NCBI GenBank assembly: GCA_009908925.1
Contig: JAAAOH010000050.1
Coordinates: forward strand, 1 to 8,396
Source of the DNA: Spirochaetota bacterium
Lineage (GTDB): Bacteria; Spirochaetota; Spirochaetia; DSM-27196; PWMO01
DNA: 8,396 nucleotides
Direction of reading: 5' to 3'
Numbering within the stretch: the first letter of the stretch is position 1; the number at the start of each line of letters is the position of its first letter. Below are positions 6,583-8,396 of the stretch, piece by piece. The translations under genes and the position numbers were made by a program. The notes under the pieces are model-generated. The model made no database searches. It was not told the DNA's origin and worked only from the letters and a program-made list of their open reading frames with translations.

Positions 6583-7941
6583 CTATACGAAATCGGTGTC
6601 ACCTGCGTCCACGGAGGCGCGGATGTAGCGCCGCACCTCACCGAGGAGGTAGAAAGACCCGGTGACCAGAATCGGCCGCCCGTCTCCGCCGGCAAGCGCT
6701 GCGGCGACTGCCGCCCCCGCATCGGGGATGAGGGACACCGATGCCCCTGCCGACTCGAATGCTCCGGCGACGGCCTCCGGCGAGCTCTCCTTGAAGCTGC
6801 CGGGCCGGGCGATGATGACCCGGTCGAAGCCGTCCGCGAGGATGCGGGCCATGGTCTCGTGGTCCTTCCCTGCCACCGAACCGAAGATGAGGACGCCGCG
6901 GGTGCCGAAGAGCTCACCAAAGGTCTCGCGAAGCCGCGCGACGGAATGGGGCGTGTGAGCGCCGTCGAGCACCACCGGCACGTCATCCGCCGTGCGGACG
7001 AGCTCGCCGCGACCGGGCAGCCATGTCGCCTGTATGCCGCGTTCGAGCGTTGCCGTCGCCACCTCCGGGAAGAGCCGGCGAATGCACAGCGCGGCGAGGG
7101 CCGCGTTGTCGGCCTGCGCGCCGCCGAGCATCGATAGCCGCGCCTTGAGGGAGGTCCCGTCGCGGAAACCCACACGCAACAGGGGCGGCACGATGCCGGT
7201 GTCGAGCTCCAGGGCCGTGGCCTCCTCGGTGAGGAATGCCGCTTCCGCCCCCGTGTCCTGGATGCGTCGGCGCACCACCGCGAGGGCCTCATCGGAGAGC
7301 CTGCCGATGAAGGCGGGGGCGCCCTTGATGATGGCGGCCTTTTCGGCGGCGATCTTCGGGATGGTATCGCCGAGATACTCGGTATGCTCGAGCTCGATGG
7401 GTGTGATGATGCTCGCAAGCGGCGAGACGACGTTCGTGGCATCGAGGCGCCCGCCCATTCCCGTCTCGAGCACAGCGTAGCGATAGCCGAGGCGGACGAA
7501 TGCGAGGAAGGCGAGGAGTGTGAGGAGCTCGAACGTCGTTGGCGGCCCGCCGTGCGTCTCGTGCTCGAAGCGGACCTCGCCGCCGCCCTCGAGGTAGTTG
7601 CGAATCCGGTCGGCTTCCTCGAGAAGCACATGCTCGGGCAGGTGGCGCCGTGCCGAGGTGAAGCGTTCGAGATAGCTCTCCACGTGCGGAGATGTGTAGA
7701 GTCCGACGTCGTAGCCGGCGGCGTCGAGCATGGAGGCGACAAAGGCCGCGGTCGAGCCCTTTCCCTTGGAGCCGGCGATGTGTATGGCCTCGAGCTCGCG
7801 CTCGGGGTGGCCGAAGGCTTCGAGCAGCGCCTGCATGCGCTCGAGGCGGTACTCGCGCTTCAGTATCTTTGAGCGCTCGAGGTTGGTAAAGGACTCGATG
7901 TAGGCAAATGCGTCGTCGGTATGTGAGAAGCGTGTGCTCAC
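6583..7941 (-). CDS. folC: Folylpolyglutamate synthase / dihydrofolate synthase FolC
   Basis: A 452-residue Mur-ligase-like enzyme that joins glutamate to dihydropteroate and/or reduced folates using ATP in the cytoplasm. Visible motifs are the ATP-binding loop HIAGSKGKGSTAAF (54-67; the family usually has GTNGKGS), LYTSPHVESYLERF (81-94), TGMGGRLDATN (160-170), ITPIELEHTEYLG (179-191), IAAEKAAIIKG (197-207, with the Lys that is carbamylated in relatives), VVLDGAHTPHS (323-333; usually DGAHNPH) and FGSVAGKDHETM (353-364). The length fits bacterial FolC. I place the start at GTG 7941, seven bases after the upstream stop. An in-frame ATG at 8043 would add 34 unconvincing residues lying inside the upstream gene. 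The ribosome binding site is weak, consistent with coupling to the HisD-like gene. Whether it has both activities cannot be told from sequence by eye. Confidence 0.93.
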   Translation of the reverse strand: MSTRFSHTDDAFAYIESFTNLERSKILKREYRLERMQALLEAFGHPERELEAIHIAGSKGKGSTAAFVASMLDAAGYDVGLYTSPHVESYLERFTSARRHLPEHVLLEEADRIRNYLEGGGEVRFEHETHGGPPTTFELLTLLAFLAFVRLGYRYAVLETGMGGRLDATNVVSPLASIITPIELEHTEYLGDTIPKIAAEKAAIIKGAPAFIGRLSDEALAVVRRRIQDTGAEAAFLTEEATALELDTGIVPPLLRVGFRDGTSLKARLSMLGGAQADNAALAALCIRRLFPEVATATLERGIQATWLPGRGELVRTADDVPVVLDGAHTPHSVARLRETFGELFGTRGVLIFGSVAGKDHETMARILADGFDRVIIARPGSFKESSPEAVAGAFESAGASVSLIPDAGAAVAAALAGGDGRPILVTGSFYLLGEVRRYIRASVDAGDTDFV

Positions 7942-7948
7942 GGCGATT

Positions 7949-8396
7949 CTACAGCGACTCGTCACGGCGCCGCAGCGCCTGTGCGTGGGTGTGGAAGCCC
8001 TCATAGTCGGCAAGGGCGATGACGTGGTCGCGCAGCGTATCATAGCCGGCGGCGGTCACGTGGACAACCGAGGAGTGCTTCATGAAGTCTCTCACCGACA
8101 CCGGAGACCAGGTGCGCGCGTTCCCGCCGGTGGGAAGGACGGCGTTGGCGCCGGTGGCGTAGTTTGCGAGGCTGAACACCGAGTGCTCGCCGAGGAGGAT
8201 CTCGCCCGCGTGGCGAATGAGACCGAGGACGTCGTAGGGCTCGCGGGTCTGTATCTGCAGGTGCTCGGGAGCGAATGCGTTGACAATCTCCGCCGCCTCC
8301 TCCATCGACCCGCTCTTTATGATTCCGCCGTAGCCGGAGAACACATCCTCGAGAAAGCCGCGGCGCGGTTCGGGCGCCTCGGCGATAAGCTCGGGT
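7949..8396 (-). CDS. HisD-family (histidinol-dehydrogenase-like) protein, C-terminal 148 residues, cut by the window edge
   Basis: HisD enzymes oxidise histidinol to histidine with NAD and zinc; related enzymes act on other alcohols. The visible part matches the HisD C-terminus: GYGGIIKSGSMEEAAEIVNA, the APEHL motif with the catalytic Glu-His pair, IRHAGEILLG, a VLPTGGNART loop, SVRDFMKHSSV and a final YEGFHTHAQAL with the last zinc-ligand His. Two key positions differ from the E. coli enzyme. GDY, whose Asp is a zinc ligand, is ANY (codon 8162-8164), and the His of TNHVLPT is Ala (8141-8143). This suggests a paralogue working on another substrate, or without the usual metal, rather than true histidinol dehydrogenase, so I give no symbol. 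No other his gene is in the window. It ends seven bases before folC and is probably in the same operon; its N-terminal NAD-binding half is outside. Confidence 0.85.
   Translation of the reverse strand, partial: PELIAEAPEPRRGFLEDVFSGYGGIIKSGSMEEAAEIVNAFAPEHLQIQTREPYDVLGLIRHAGEILLGEHSVFSLANYATGANAVLPTGGNARTWSPVSVRDFMKHSSVVHVTAAGYDTLRDHVIALADYEGFHTHAQALRRRDESL

Noticed and set aside
6582..6587. TATAGT on the minus strand as a promoter for the macro-domain gene
   Set aside because: No -35 lies at a usable distance; the only candidate (GTGACA at 6597-6602) leaves a 9-base spacer, and the hexamer overlaps the folC stop codon.
6256..7137. 293-residue open frame on the plus strand
   Set aside because: It is antisense to well-supported folC and macro-domain genes, its product resembles no family I know, and long shadow frames are common at this GC content.
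6531..7742. 403-residue minus-strand open frame overlapping folC
   Set aside because: Its product is dominated by Ser, Arg and Pro, typical of an out-of-frame reading of GC-rich coding DNA; folC occupies the same strand with full motifs.
7942..8043. Upstream ATG start for folC at 8043
   Set aside because: The added 34 residues lie within the HisD-like coding region and have no similarity to the FolC start; GTG at 7941 gives a normal length.

Overview
This is a gene-dense stretch of a high-GC bacterial chromosome (roughly 60-65% G+C by eye) with no sign of mobile DNA, RNA genes or CRISPR. The set of protein types suggests a free-living spirochaete: a MurD with a GLGLHGGG loop, a folate ligase with a GSKGKGST loop, a short NFACT protein, a FecR-like envelope protein and a kinase-like membrane protein. 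That assignment is inference from remembered family flavour, not from a database search.

Layout. Right block, minus strand, read from 8396 down to 2427: a HisD-family dehydrogenase (C-terminal part only), folC, a macro-domain ADP-ribosylhydrolase, an NFACT (RqcH/Rqc2-like) protein, an AMMECR1-domain protein and a membrane-anchored pseudokinase-like protein. Spacings are 7, 48, 5, -4 and 0 bases, so the last four genes, and probably all six, look like one transcription unit with translational coupling. Middle, plus strand, 1227-2378: a secreted FecR-like protein that converges on the pseudokinase gene; a small imperfect hairpin lies between their stop codons. Left block, minus strand, read from 1148 down to 1: an unrecognised gene interrupted by one frameshift near 584-591, then the start of murD, which overlaps its end by 14 bases and has a strong ribosome binding site ahead of a TTG start.

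Regulation. The 78-base gap between the unrecognised gene and the FecR-like gene holds two divergent sigma-70-like promoter candidates whose -35 boxes are almost touching. Both would start transcription only a few bases before the ATG, and neither ATG has a well-placed Shine-Dalgarno, so both messages may be almost leaderless. A 14-base tandem near-duplication sits at the ribosome binding site of the macro-domain gene.

How the genes may fit together. murD is cell-wall synthesis and folC is folate metabolism. The macro-NFACT-AMMECR1-pseudokinase group mixes ADP-ribose removal, probable stalled-ribosome rescue, a conserved protein of unknown chemistry and a degenerate kinase with an extracytoplasmic domain; a shared pathway is only a guess. 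Several proteins depart from canonical motifs. The HisD-like protein lacks a zinc-ligand Asp and a catalytic His, the NFACT protein has Glu for Asp in the DR motif and appears to lack the helix-hairpin-helix segment, and the kinase-like protein lacks catalytic residues. I found no convincing wholly new system.
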